From Eunapius fragilis (lineage: Eukaryota > Porifera > Demospongiae > Spongillida > Spongillidae), in contig OY811972.1 in the NCBI GenBank assembly GCA_963681505.1, positions 10,893,320 to 10,957,319 on the forward strand: DNA of 64,000 bases, given 5' to 3'. Below, in pieces: positions 1 to 12,310 of the stretch. Under the pieces are notes generated by a model. It had not been told where the DNA came from. It did no database searches and saw only the letters and a program-made list of their open reading frames with translations. A program made the translations under genes and the position numbers. Numbering within the stretch: the stretch's first letter is position 1; every line of letters starts with the position of its first letter.

Positions 1-31
1 AAACTTCTGGGGCGGAGCCCCAGACCCCGCT
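1..31. repeat. Fragment of GC-hairpin dispersed repeat
   Basis: The window opens inside a short self-complementary GC segment (GGGGCGGAGCCCC followed by AGACCCC). The same kind of segment lies inside the repeats at about 6.8 kb and 13.66 kb, so this is probably the edge of a related dispersed element. The rest of that element is outside the window. Confidence 0.35.
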
Positions 32-106
32 GCTATTACTTGTAGTCCGGTTACCAGCCTGTCCATTTTTCTAGAGCTGCTTACGGACCTGTGGTGTGTT
101 GTTAGT

Positions 107-720
107 GTGCAGGACTGGCGTGTTACAAGCATGTACTGGACTGGTGTGTTGTATGCACTGGACTGGTGTGTTGTATGTACTGGGCTGGTGTGTTGCATGT
201 ACTGGACTGGTGTGTTACATGTACTGGACTGGTGTGTTGTATGTACTGGACTGGTGTGTTGTATGTACTGGACTGGTGTGTGTTGCATGTACTGGACTGG
301 TGTGTTACATGTACTGGACTGGTGTGTTGTATGTACTGGACTGGTGTGTTGTATGTACTGGACTGGTGTGTTGTATGTACTGGTCTGGTGTGTTGTATGT
401 ACTGGACTGGTGTGTTGTATGTACTGGACTGGTGTGTTGTATGTACTGGACTGGTGTGTTGTATGTACTGGACTGGTGTGTTGTACGTACTGGACTAGTG
501 TGTTTCATGTACTGGACTGGTGTGTTGCATGTACTGGAGTGGTGTGTTACATGTACTGGAGTGGTGTGTTGTATGTACTGGACTGGTGTGTTGTATGTAC
601 TGGACTGGTGTGTTGTATGTACTGGACTGGTGTGTTGTATGTACTGGACTATGTGTTGGTCTGGTGTATAGAAAGTTCTGGACAAGTGTGTTTTATGTAC
701 TGGACTGGTGTGTTCATAAG
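107..720 (+). repeat. 22-bp minisatellite
   Basis: About 27 head-to-tail copies of a 22-bp unit (GTATGTACTGGACTGGTGTG plus TT). Copies differ by single substitutions, and one carries a 2-bp insertion near 281. All six frames are partly open because the unit lacks stops, which yields spurious Tyr/Trp/Cys-rich reading frames. I see no gene here. Confidence 0.9.
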
Positions 721-1162
721 AATATAAGTGTGTTGTCTGTACTCATGTTGTATGCACTGGATGAGTATGTTGTAGGTGTGATGTACCTACTGGATTGCAA
801 TGTGGCACTGTGGTCACTGTGATCCAGAAACCTACTTTAAATGACACCAAGTACTTTGATTATGGGTGGGTGTGTCTCACTAGTTCCTGAGTCCTACATG
901 CAGTACAGAAGCATTAGCTATTAGCCAGCCTATCTGCTTGCCACCACCTCACATATATTGTCATTGCAAACTGTGTGTGCTTGTGTACGCGTTTTTTTGT
1001 AATGTACATGGTCTATCTGTAGCTTTTTACTGGAAGGAAGCCTTGATAGTGGCAGTGAAACCCTATCTCAATAGATTTGAAAGGGCTGGGCCACTGGAAA
1101 GTTTATAAACTGAGCTTTTCACACACATGGCTTCATATAAACTCATGACTTCTCCAAGGTAG

Positions 1163-1164
<2 letters not shown>
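721..1164. other. No gene recognised
   Basis: The sequence after the minisatellite decays into unique AT-balanced DNA. I find no convincing exon, RNA gene or transposon end. Confidence 0.5.
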
Positions 1165-1235
<71 letters not shown>

Positions 1236-1252
1236 TGCGTGTGTGTGTGTGT
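1165..1252. repeat. (GT)n microsatellite
   Basis: Nearly pure GT dinucleotide run with a short GC interruption near 1231. Confidence 0.9.
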
Positions 1253-1429
1253 ATGTAGGGGTGGGGGACACTCACCTAAATTTACAAATTCTGAGGATGG
1301 TACACTGGTGTCTAGTACTTCTCACCACGACCCTTCCTCTTTAACAAAGGTGCAGGGGCAATGCCCCACCCCCTTTCCTCCCCCCTCATACAACATACCA
1401 GTTGAGTACATGCAACACAGCACATACAG

Positions 1430-1625
1430 TGTATTATGTACTGGACTGGTGTGTTGAACTGGACTGGTATATGTACTGGGCTGGTGTTTTGGACTGGTAT
1501 GGCCAGTGCAGTACATACAACACACCAGTCCAGTGCATACAACACACCAGTCCAGTACATACAACACACCAGTCCAGTACATACAACACACCATTCCAGA
1601 ACATACAACACACCAGTCCAACACA
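1430..1625. repeat. Inverted second block of the 22-bp minisatellite
   Basis: The first third (about 1435-1500) carries the unit in the same orientation as the block at 107-720. From about 1505 to 1625 the units run as reverse complement (CCAGTCCAGTACATACAACA). The block therefore contains an inversion point inside the array. Confidence 0.8.
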
Positions 1626-1766
1626 GGATGGATGGGTCTCTTCTAAAATAAAGAATGGTGTGGCAGTAAGTCCTGAAAATAGTGTGGCAGTAAGTCCTGA
1701 AAATAGGAAGGGCATTTTAGCTTGGAAGACATGTGGATTTGAAATTGTTGCTAGTCCTTTTATCTT

Positions 1767-2052
1767 ACAAGTAAATAAAAACATTCTCTACGAGAAAGTT
1801 GGTGGGATATAGGATTTGATTATGACATTGGTGGTGTAAAAAGCAAGGAAAAAAGGTCTTATCAGAAGGGAAAATGTCATAGTCCTATATTTAGCACATT
1901 TCTAGGGCATGTGTTGTTTGTGTGCTAAATATGGGACTATGACATTTTCCCTTCTGATAAGACCTTGTTTCCTTGCTTTTTACACCACCAATGTCATAAT
2001 CAAATCCTATATCCCACCAACTTTCTCGTAGAGAATGCTTTTATTTACTTGT
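1767..2052. repeat. Foldback (long inverted repeat) of copy I
   Basis: Near-perfect palindrome starting ACAAGTAAATAAAA and ending with its complement. The arms are about 125 bp around a loop of about 30 bp. Each arm contains GATATAGGATT and, near the centre, TCCTATATTTAGCACA. A transcript would form a long hairpin. Confidence 0.9.
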
Positions 2053-2415
2053 TTTCTTAATTTTTTTTCATATATTATATAAAAGCGAGTCCTCCAGCCG
2101 ATTCTGAAGCTATTGGTGAAATTTTCATCGCTTAGAAATGTTCCTGTCCTGAGTTATGCGTTGCCAAGAAGAAGGAGGAGAAGGAGAATAAGAAGACGAC
2201 CCGCCCCTTGTTCCGAGACTGGGTACGAGGACGGGCAGTACACTCTTGTTCTCAACAACCACGCGGTTCAGCGACATGAAACAAAAACGAAACTACTCAT
2301 TTTTGACTTCTAGATCGATTGCTAAAACAAGCTACACGATCCGATCGTCGGGAGTGTTGTTACAGACGGGTCGCGTTTTTTAAAATGACTTCATAGTCGT
2401 GGTCAAATCCTATAT

Positions 2416-2437
2416 GGAAGTTTCTAACGAAACTTCC
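2416..2437 (-). other. 5' terminal hairpin of copy I
   Basis: On the minus strand the stem GGAAGTTTC pairs with GAAACTTCC around a GTTA loop, directly after the terminal TC. The same geometry is found at 18550-18571, 57375-57396 and 61354-61375 with different stem bases. Confidence 0.8.
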
Positions 2438-2700
2438 GATACATGTATACCACAAGCGTGGTTTTGTAGGCCACAGCATGAAGCAGTATGTGAACTACAT
2501 GTACCTTAGTCCAGATAACCACAAATTTGACAGAGAGCTGATAATTCTATAACTGCTTCTGGGTTTGTTTTTGAATGCCAATGTCTCTGTCTTTGACAAT
2601 GCATATGGCATGATTTTTGAAATAGATGCTGGCCTCATGAAGGCACTTGCCCAGGAGACTACTGCTGATTGCAGATTTCCATCTTAATGTGCCCCTCCTC

Positions 2701-2703
<3 letters not shown>

Positions 2704-2764
<61 letters not shown>

Positions 2765-2768
2765 CGTG

Positions 2769-2840
<72 letters not shown>
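2704..2840. repeat. (GT)n microsatellite
   Basis: Long GT run with a few GCGT interruptions around 2760-2776. Confidence 0.95.
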
Positions 2841-3189
2841 CACAGAGCCCTGCCTACCAACCCATATTGGAGTAAGGTCTGGAGAAGAAAATGGAGGTCA
2901 CTACCATGTGCTGGAATCAAACTTTTATGTATTTGTTGTTTAGTAGTGTGAACATTTCGGTTCTCTCCACATAAACTGATTTCTGTAACAATGGGCAAAT
3001 GCCACAAATGGCTCAGCACAGCAGGGGACTTTCATGATGATTCACACATGTGTGTATAAAGCATGGCATGGGACATTGGCTACAAAATTGTCTACATGCA
3101 TATGTAGATGTGAAAAATCAGTTTGGGATCTGTTATACAACATGACACTACTGATGTGATGTGGTCAAGAAATCTTATGAGCATGCAAC

Positions 3190-4228
<1,039 letters not shown>

Positions 4229-5045
4229 TTGAAGAATATAAAAAAGACTGATGTAAGTGAGCATGGTGCCATTACAGCTCCTGTATTAAGGAATGGGTTA
4301 GTTTTCTATATAAACTACAAATTAACCAATGACAACCCAAATGAAACAGCCAAGATAGTTGAAAAACTAGCAACAGAGCATATGAACCTAAAGGCATTGT
4401 GCACTTCCATTCGTCGCTTGCTTCAAATTGTCATATGAAGAAGCACCTTTCTAGAGCTTGGGATGATATTGTTTTGTATCTAAATCTGCCATTTGGACTT
4501 CCATTTGATAATCCAGTGCATGCAGTAATTGTGGAAAAAGAAGAAGTGCAGTACGGCAATTGCTCACTTCAAATGAAGCTCTCAAGGCTAAGCTCCGAGT
4601 ACTTGCTGCTGTTAAAATGCAGAATTGCTATCTTTTTTAAAAAGTGAGCAGGAAGTCAACAATTGAAAAAACTACGTTCTAAATTGCGAAGTGTGAAAAA
4701 AGAAATGATGGCAAGTAATGCAATGGTTAAGAAGTTGACAGAGGAAAATGAGAAATGAAAGCAGTCCGGCTGAAGTGAGGTAATTAAAAAAAATCACTGG
4801 TTGAATTAAGATATTCTTATCACAGATTCAAAATAACAGAAAACGTATGCAAATCATAAAACAAGCTAGGATAGTCAGGCATGCGTGTCAAGTGCATGAG
4901 CAAAACATTGCAAAAATACAGGATCAACGACAATAACGCGTGAATCAAAAGGAGGAGAGTTTTAGAAGAAGTATTGAAAGGAAATTACGTTCTGTCGCAT
5001 GCAGAAAATTTAGACAGAGTTTCCAGAGCTGTTATGTCAGATAGT
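4229..5045 (+). pseudogene. Decayed open frames of an unrecognised protein
   Basis: Two overlapping frames (4229-4438 and 4399-4647) give protein-like text, including a stretch reading ISLAND-like LYLNLPFGLPFDNP. They are followed by short lysine/glutamate-rich pieces (about 4670-4758 and 4840-5040) that look like coiled coil but are broken by stops and frame changes. I do not recognise a family. The pattern suggests an old transposon-borne or host gene that has lost its frame. Intergenic noise with chance open frames is the alternative. Confidence 0.3.
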
Positions 5046-6194
5046 TAATCCCTTAATGGCCTTTACTTTGAACATGTTTGGTATGTAAATGAACATAATG
5101 TGCTCTATAACGGACACATCATTTTTGTGAAACCGGCCTTTAACAAAATCTAAAATTCCAATGTCATAGTCACATAATGTTACAATTACATCATATGGGC
5201 TACTAGCTGATTATATTGCTGGTGACCTTAACTTAAGTGGTGGACTTAATCCGTGAACTTTTGGCATCAATTTATTGTCATTGCTAATGAGTTATTTAAT
5301 AGTGACTTAATATGTCTAGATTTTGCTTTATGTTTAACAGGTTTGAATCTTAATTTTAACTGTGCGTATACGGATCATAATGACCTTCTTTGTTATCTTG
5401 ATTTATAATACATGAAAATCACATAATCAAGCAGTATTAAGTGCATCACTATGTATAACTAGTCAGACTATGTGTGTTTTAAGGTTTTGGTTAAGGTTGC
5501 ACACTTATAAATATCTCTGTATTGAATAGAAACACAACCGGGACAGTTTTTGTTTTACGCATCCCATTCATTCGCGTACATTACCGATCGTTTTTATTTT
5601 CATCTTTAAAATTATGTGGTACTTGTGGTACTCGCATGGAGATACATATTCGAACAAGTAAGATATCGTTGAAATGCAGAAATTTTGCTCTTTCCAGTGG
5701 TATACAATTTATAAATTTGAAAAAAATTGTCAACTACATACCCCCCTATGCCATTGACCTAAAAAAACGTTTGACCTTTCACAAAAATTTTGGTCCGGCC
5801 ACAAATGGTCCGGCTGGACCAATTTTGGTTGTTAAAATTGCCCCTGACGGACTCTCTTTGACGCCAATAATAGTCCGGCCTGACGAAAACCAGTCCATGC
5901 TTGCGCAACGCATTCAAGGAGACTGGGAACGAGGTGCATTCCAATACATGTACATTGTATTACGCCCACCCACTGGTGGGAATGATTAATGGCGGCGGAT
6001 AGGAATTATGTGCAGGTATTTTTTTACTTTAAAATAAAATGAGGTTTAGCGTAGCTAACTTAGCTAAGCACAGTTAATCAGGCGCCAGCCACGGCGCGCT
6101 CTCACCGTTCTATTCAGGGTACTTTACTGTGTACCCAGCCGGCTCGACGCAGTTAGCCATATATATACCCCGGACTGCTGCATGGGTCTTGCCG
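5046..6194. other. Nothing convincing
   Basis: A 155-codon open frame runs from 5522 to 5989, but its composition looks like translated non-coding DNA and I see no domain. Around 5790-5830 there is a small imperfect palindrome built from GGTCCGGC repeats. I call no gene. Confidence 0.4.
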
Positions 6195-6932
6195 CAGGGG
6201 CGGATTTAGGGGGGGGGGGGGGGGGGGGGGGGTCCGAACCCCCCCTTTCCTATATGAAGAATGACGTAATTTATACTGTCATCTATGAAGCGTTCTGCAT
6301 GTTACTGTCCTTGGATTTGCAAGCTTGCTAATCGTTCTAGCCAAGCGGGGTCTATATCGATCTAATTAAATCCTCCGACATAACGGCATGTGTGCATGTA
6401 GATAATTAGTATTTAATCGCGCGCGATCGGCAGCAATTGATCATGAGGTAAGCGATCAAAAGACATGAGTGGAATGGATCTCAGATTCTTTTCCTAACAG
6501 GTAGCTATAGAGCTAAACAACTAATACTAGAGTAAAACATGCATGATTCGTTAACGTTTATAGACCGACATGTATATCTGGTGCATGGTCACGTGCACGC
6601 TTCGGTCACAAATTCACAAAAGCTTTCCGTCACGAATTGAATTGCTGAGCAGTAGGAACCATAGCATTGTGAAGAATGAAGAGTTTCTCGTCATCCATGC
6701 AGGCTCTAGTAATTCGGATATCGCGTGATATATATGTATTGGATATCACTATGAATTTCATGCTAAATAAGCGCAAAAAAGCAAAAAACGCGGCTGGGGC
6801 TTCGCCCCAGACCCCAATGGTGGGGCTATCAGCGCTCACCCAGACCCCCTTGCTGTCACGGGAGGGCATGCCTCCCCTAGTTGTGAATATATTTATCAGA
6901 CCCCCTTTCCCAAAATCCTGGATCCGCCCCTG
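6195..6932. mobile_element. CAGGGGCGG-type terminal-inverted-repeat element
   Basis: Begins CAGGGGCGGATTTAGG and ends CCTGGATCCGCCCCTG, an imperfect inverted pair. The interior includes a long G run (about 6210-6231) and a GC hairpin (CTGGGGCTTCGCCCCAG near 6798). It has no transposase frame, so it looks non-autonomous. I could not identify a clean target-site duplication. A second copy lies at 13544-14021. Confidence 0.6.
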
Positions 6933-8109
6933 GTGCCACGTGTTGGTTATATCGTATCGCGCTAGATTCTTGCTCCACCTCCCGCAGCTGCCTCCATCCA
7001 TCACTATAGTGATGTGACCTAGTCTGGGCAGCTGATCCGCCCACCTGTCACGGTAGGGGACTCACACATCGATTGTTACTTGCTGGCAACGGTGATTAAC
7101 TGTTTTCCACTATCAACGCACTACGAAGTATGGGACAATTTTTTGCTTATACTGAGATTAAAAATATAGCGTCGAGACCCTTATTTAATATAGCTTGAAG
7201 CTTGAGGCCCGCGGGCTGCTTCCCCCCCCCCCCCCCCCCCCCCCCCCATCACCAGCCCTGCCATGGGCCACGTTCAACGCTTCCATTTCAGAGAAGGTGA
7301 CGAACACAATCCCATAAACTATGATTTTACACAGGGAAAAAGTTGAAAACACAATGGTTCATTTACTATATTTAACAACGTTTGACATCATATATCAAGT
7401 ACAGTGGGTTTAATCACAACATAATACAACGTTAGTTTCAAACGTCGTTGTGAAAATGACAATAAAATACAACAGATGAACGGTATATGAACGGTATATG
7501 TTGTTGAATGTTGTATTTTGGCTGACTAGAGATGAATAAACCTTGCGAATCTGATAAAACAACAGCAAACAATCATTGTGAAATTAGAATCACGTGATGT
7601 AATCGCAATCCCCAGGCCTTTCATTCTTCGCGCTCCGCCTTAGTTTCGTCATCGCAAACGGAGTCTGGGGACCAGACTAAAAGTTTTGTCGGTACAAACT
7701 ACTGGTAGCTGTACGAAGCGTAAGCATCCGAATGTCTTCTGCTATAACTCAGTACGGGCGTAATTGGGTGAGGTTTTAATAAAACATATAAACGTATGTA
7801 TGTTTAGCGGTGATGTAATCCATCTGCAGCTGTGGGAGTAAGGGTCTGGATACGAGACTTTGCACAATGTCCGAAGTGTATACTGTATACGTCTTCCAGT
7901 TGGAAGACATACGAAGACATCCCGATCCAGTAGTACGTTTACAACGATTCCGAACTGCTTGTCTTTGAGTGTCGAATAAGATCGTTCGCGGTACATCTTC
8001 CATCACCATTGCTGATTGGTACATGTAGGTCTATTTGAAATAACTTCTTGTTACAGTATAGCTAATTATAAAGTATGCAACTACTTCATACGCTTGGCTT
8101 TCTCCACAG
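6933..8109. other. No gene recognised
   Basis: Mixed unique sequence with a run of about 27 C at 7221-7247. I found no supported exon or RNA. Confidence 0.4.
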
Positions 8110-8214
8110 GATTGCTGTCGTTTTCTGATGTTGTATATCGGGGAAGCATGTCCAGCTGTTGGCCATTGGGGAACAGGCACCTGCTGTCATTCATCAGGAC
8201 TGCTGCACTGCAGA
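8110..8214 (+). CDS. Candidate cysteine-rich exon
   Basis: Bounded by a CCACAG acceptor and a GTATGT donor. It is open in phase 0 for 35 codons with six cysteines (a CC pair at the start, then GEAC, TCCHSSGL and HC). A related TCFHSSGL stretch occurs near 9240 after a diverged duplicate block, suggesting repeated extracellular exons. No start, stop or neighbouring exons can be tied to it, and the family is unknown. Confidence 0.3.
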
Positions 8215-8376
8215 GTATGTACAGTACTGGTAGTTAAGTAGCAAGTGTTTAGCATTTAACAAAGCATTTTTAAAATGCAAGTGTAGGCTGTGTAGCATGT
8301 GTTAAGACCCATAATATGTGTGTGTGTGTTTGCATTTGACCAGTGCATGTACATTCACACCAAACACTGTTTAATC

Positions 8377-8600
8377 CAACCACACACACACACACACTCA
8401 CACTCACACACACTTTCTCTTTCTCTCTCTCTCTTCTCTTCCGTCTACAGTAGCCACCACACAAACCATTCAGATCATACTCACACAAACTGTTTGGTCA
8501 CACCCATGCACACACACACACACACTTTTCAGTCCAGCCACCCCTCCCTCACACACACACACTGTCACCTCTCAACCCCACACACAAACCTTTTGGTACA
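8377..8600. repeat. (CA)n and (TC)n simple repeats
   Basis: Several short CA runs with a CT run between 8412 and 8435. Frames across it are spurious. Confidence 0.8.
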
Positions 8601-8798
8601 CACACAGACGCAAACATACAGCTCCTTCCCATCTGTTCACTGCGCCTCCTCTCCACTGCACTTCCCCTTCTCCACTGCGCCTCTGTGTAGTGTGGACAGG
8701 GCTAAGGATATTTCTTAACTGCGAAATAATGAAATAAATAATGATTACATTGTAAGTCTCTCTCACACAATATACACATGCATAAATGTTCTCTTGTC

Positions 8799-9122
8799 AT
8801 CCTCCCGACTTCTCTTCTCCTCCACCCCTCACCCTCACCTCCCTTCCTCCCCACTTCCTCTCATCCCCTGCCCCTCCTACCCACTTCCCATTCTCCCCCA
8901 CCCCTCACTTCCCCACCTCCCCTCCTCCCCACGTCCCCTCCTCCCCTCCAACCATCCTCCCCTCCAACCATCCTCCCCTCTCCCATCTCCCTACTTCCCC
9001 TCCTCCCTCCTCCCCACCTCTCCACCACTCTCCCTTGCTCCCTTCCTCCCTCCCTCCCTCTCTTCCTCCCTCCCTCTCTCCCTCCCTCTCTCCTTCCCTC
9101 TCTCCCTCCCTCCCTCCCTCAT
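8799..9122. repeat. Pyrimidine-rich CCTCC/CCCTC tract
   Basis: Degenerate CT repeat ending in CTCCCTCCCT tandem units. It abuts the AG of the candidate exon that follows, so it could serve as an extreme polypyrimidine tract. Confidence 0.85.
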
Positions 9123-9124
9123 AG

Positions 9125-9237
9125 CCTATATTCAATGTCTCCACTCTCCTACTACGGGTTGTGCCTCCAACATTCCACTCTCGGGTGCCCAGTGCTCATT
9201 GGACCAGGGACCAGCTGTACCCTGCTCCTTCCATTAG
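9125..9237 (+). pseudogene. Diverged duplicate of the 9814-9931 candidate exon
   Basis: Shares a block of about 80 bp nearly identical to 9814-9931 (reading CASNIPLSGAQCSLDQGP), but the upstream part has lost several bases and the frame runs into a stop at 9237. A relic of an exon duplication is the simplest reading. Confidence 0.35.
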
Positions 9238-9589
9238 GGAACAAGGCACATGTTTTCATTCATCTGGACTGGTTAGTGTTTCGCATTTAACGTAGCATTT
9301 TGCATAGCGATACATGTAAATATGTAAGTGTGTAGCATGTGTTAACACATGTTTCCCCATGCCACCATCCACTGCTTAATCCAACCACGCACGCACACAC
9401 ACACACACTGAGACAATATACACACACACTCCCGCCCACACACACACACACACACACACTGTTCACACACTGTTCTAACCCACACACCTTTTGGTTCAAA
9501 CACACACACACACTGTCTGTGGTATGCATTTGTGTGTGTGTATTTGTGTTTGTGTGTGTATTGTGTCCCTATTATGCACACGTTTGTTT

Positions 9590-9812
9590 ACTCCTCCCCA
9601 CTTCACCTCTTCCCCACTTTCCATCCTCCCCACCCTCACTCTCACTCTCACCTCCCCACCTCCCCTCCCCTCCCCACCTCCCCTCCCCCTCCCCTCCCCC
9701 TCCCCTCCCCCTCCCCTCCCCCTCCCCCTCCCCACCTCCCCTCCCCCTCCCCCTCCCCACCTCCCCTCCCCCTCCCCACCTCCCCTCCCCCTCCCTCCCT
9801 CCCTCCCTCATA
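9590..9812. repeat. Pyrimidine-rich CCCCT/CCCCA tract
   Basis: Degenerate CCCCTCC repeat directly preceding the AG at 9812-9813. Confidence 0.85.
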
Positions 9813-9813
9813 G

Positions 9814-9931
9814 CCTATGTTCAATGTCTCCCCTACTGATGTGAACACTACGGGTTGTGCCTCCAACATTCCACTCTCGGGTGCCCAGTGCTCATTGGAC
9901 CAGGGACCAGCTGTACCTTGCTCCTTCCCTT
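9814..9931 (+). CDS. Candidate exon of an extracellular protein
   Basis: Follows a long pyrimidine tract ending in TAG and ends at a GTAAGT donor. It is open for 39 codons containing NTTGCASNIPLSG, AQCSLDQG and VPCSF. It starts in phase 0 and ends in phase 1. The three cysteines and an N-glycosylation sequon (NTT) fit a secreted or surface protein. The partner exons are not evident, though the 21048-21418 exon on the same strand is a remote possibility. Confidence 0.35.
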
Positions 9932-10082
9932 GTAAGTGTGCCCCACTTTAGGGTAGACAAGTAAGGGGTTACAAATTATGTTGTTGTGTTTGTGTATACG
10001 TATGTGCCCTATCATACTTATAAACTCACTCACACAAACGTTTTGGTTCACACACACACACAAACACACACATGCTGCTCAA

Positions 10083-10116
<34 letters not shown>

Positions 10117-10429
10117 GTCACATATTAACACCTGAGTCATAGGCAACCTATCCTCATTATGTTGAAGTACAACTTGTAACTTGTAATATTATATCATATC
10201 TCATCTAGGCTTAGTATTGAAAGTGATAACAAGTTTAATCAAATTATACAGCAGAATTATATGTGTAGATAATAGCACCCAGCACGTATTTCAAATGCTA
10301 TGTTACATATTATATTTGAGATAGGTTGTGTCACGGTTTCTAACAGAGATGGTTTCCATCGAGGGTTGAGACTTCCCACTTTGTGCAGAGGGTTGCATAT
10401 CACTTGCTCTGTTTCCCTTTCGACTCTTG

Positions 10430-10873
10430 CTACAATGAAGTATATGCACCTCCCTTTACTTCAACTATTTCATTTGCTTCAGGGTAGTGTGGGACGTCAA
10501 TAGCTGTAATAGACACACAATGGTTTGGATCTATGCACAGGTACTGGTTGCGTCTATGGTCTATTGCATAGAGCATAACCTTACGTTCTATGTATCTCAC
10601 TGGTTGGATGCATAACCTTTTATACTCTTTCCTAACAAGCTTAGGCTGATTTGTCCATTCATCTATGTCGATACTTCCATCAGCAAGAGTTCTTGCTGCA
10701 AAATAAATCCCATTGTAGAACTGTACATATTTGTTGTTAACCGGTCCGTACACAATAAAACTAAGAATTGTACTCTCAGAGAGATGCTCATACATGCTGG
10801 AAACAGGCTTGTGGATGAAAAAATAGTGAAACTCACCAGAAGTGCTGGTATCACAAAAGATGACATTATAATA
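10430..10873 (-). CDS. 3' terminal exon of an unrecognised gene
   Basis: On the minus strand an AAAG acceptor at 10875-10874 is followed by 147 open codons and a TAG stop (10430-10432). The sequence has ordinary protein composition with aromatic and charged residues (for example YVQFYNGIYFAAR, VRYIERKVMLYAIDHRR, NQYLCIDPNH). I recognise no domain. Upstream exons, if any, would lie to the right, where the 328-bp array interrupts. It may be a single exon left from a transposon-borne gene. Confidence 0.4.
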   Translation of the reverse strand, partial: YYNVIFCDTSTSGEFHYFFIHKPVSSMYEHLSESTILSFIVYGPVNNKYVQFYNGIYFAARTLADGSIDIDEWTNQPKLVRKEYKRLCIQPVRYIERKVMLYAIDHRRNQYLCIDPNHCVSITAIDVPHYPEANEIVEVKGGAYTSL

Positions 10874-11220
10874 CTTTAGTTTATGTATATTCCTGTATTT
10901 ATGTTATTCATATTGCTGTATTTATATTGCATATAGTGCATTCATGTATATAGCCATTACCACCAGCTTACGTCCTTATCTTCGACGAATGATACTGCAA
11001 CCTAGTTGTCCAGCTGTTGAACATGACAACGATAGCAGCTTATTAAAAACAGTTAAAAAGTCATTAGCGCTAGGCTGGGTAGATAATTTAGACAAGACTA
11101 AAACAACATAAACACACAATGAATTTAATTGACATGACCAAGCAGATGATACTGGTGAACAGCCTTCACTCTCTTTGGCGGGTTTGAGCTAAACCTCCTA
11201 CAGGAAGAGATAGAAGATCA

Positions 11221-12310
11221 GTGCTTTGGGGTCACTGAATGACTGGTTTGGAGTGTGTTTCCACTACAGTGACACTGTTGGTATCCACCCCTGTCAACCA
11301 TTTCTATACACAAACCACAATCTTCCACCTAGCTAATATGCGACAGGAGTAGTGACGTTGGCCCTGACCCAAACACACCCAGGACTTGGGGGTCATCATC
11401 CACAACACTTATGCACTCCACTTGTGCGCTGTGTCCGTACCCATGGGAAGACGGCAAGCTTTCTGCCTCTCAAGTCCCCAGTCCACTACTAGCAAAACAC
11501 ACTCCATAGCCACAGTTGCCATGACAGCAGGACTGTTGTCATGACACAGTGCTTTGGGGTCACTCAATGACTGGTTTGGAGTGTGTTTCCACTACAGTGA
11601 CACTGTTGGTATCCACCCCTGTCAACCATTTCTATACACAAACCACAATCTTCCACCTAGCTAATATGCGACAGGAGTAGTGACGTTGGCCCTGACCCAA
11701 ACACACCCAGGACTTGGGGGCCATCACCCACAACACTTATGCACTCCACTTGTGCGCTGTGTCCGTACCCATGGGAAGACGGCAAGCTTTCTGCCTCTCA
11801 AGTCCCCAGTCCACTACTAGCAAAACACACTCCATAGCCACAGTTGCCATGACAGCAGGACTGTTGTCATGACACAGTGCTTTGGGGTCACGCAATGACT
11901 GGTTTGGAGTGTGTTTCCACTACAGTGACACTGTTGGTATCCACCCCTGTCAACCATTTCTATACACAAACCACAATCTTCCACCTAGCTAATATGCGAC
12001 AGGAGTAGTGACGTTGGCCCTGACCCAAACACACCCAGGACTTGGGGGCCATCACCCACAACACTTATGCACTCCACTTGTGCGCTGTGTCCGTACCCAT
12101 GGGAAGACGGCAAGCTTTCTGCCTCTCAAGTCCCCAGTCCACTACTAGCAAAACACACTCCATAGCCACAGTTGCCATGACAGCAGGACTGTTGTCATGA
12201 CACAGTGCTTTGGGGTCACTCAATGACTGGTTTGGAGTGTGTTTCCACTACAGTGACACTGTTGGTATCCACCCCTGTGTACACCCTCAACCATTTCTAT
12301 ACACAAACCA
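11221..12310. repeat. 328-bp tandem array, about 3.3 copies
   Basis: Unit starts GTGCTTTGGGGTCAC fall at 11221, 11549, 11877 and 12205, a constant spacing of 328 bp. The copies are nearly identical, so the array is young. The fourth copy breaks off near 12280 and continues into the retroelement relic, which suggests the unit was amplified from a segment of that relic. Confidence 0.9.

Larger units (their letters stand above)
1767..2439 (-). mobile_element. Hairpin/foldback element, copy I (deletion derivative)
   Basis: Read on the minus strand, the element begins at 2439 with TC and a 9-bp hairpin, followed by ATATAGGATT, a CTT/CTCC-rich tract (about 2160-2190) and a TATA-like stretch (about 2075-2085). 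It then runs straight into the 3' foldback (1767-2052). The 5' half aligns by eye with the copies at 57.4 and 61.4 kb, including the stretch ending in GCTTCAGAAT. The whole two-exon gene present in copies II and IV is absent, so this is an internally deleted, presumably non-autonomous copy. Confidence 0.7.

Noticed and set aside
96-822. Cys/Trp/Tyr-rich frames at the window start
   Set aside because: They are phase-shifted translations of the 22-bp minisatellite in all frames.
5522-5989. 155-codon open frame
   Set aside because: No recognisable domain, no supporting splice or promoter context, and it overlaps a small palindromic segment. Length alone is not enough.
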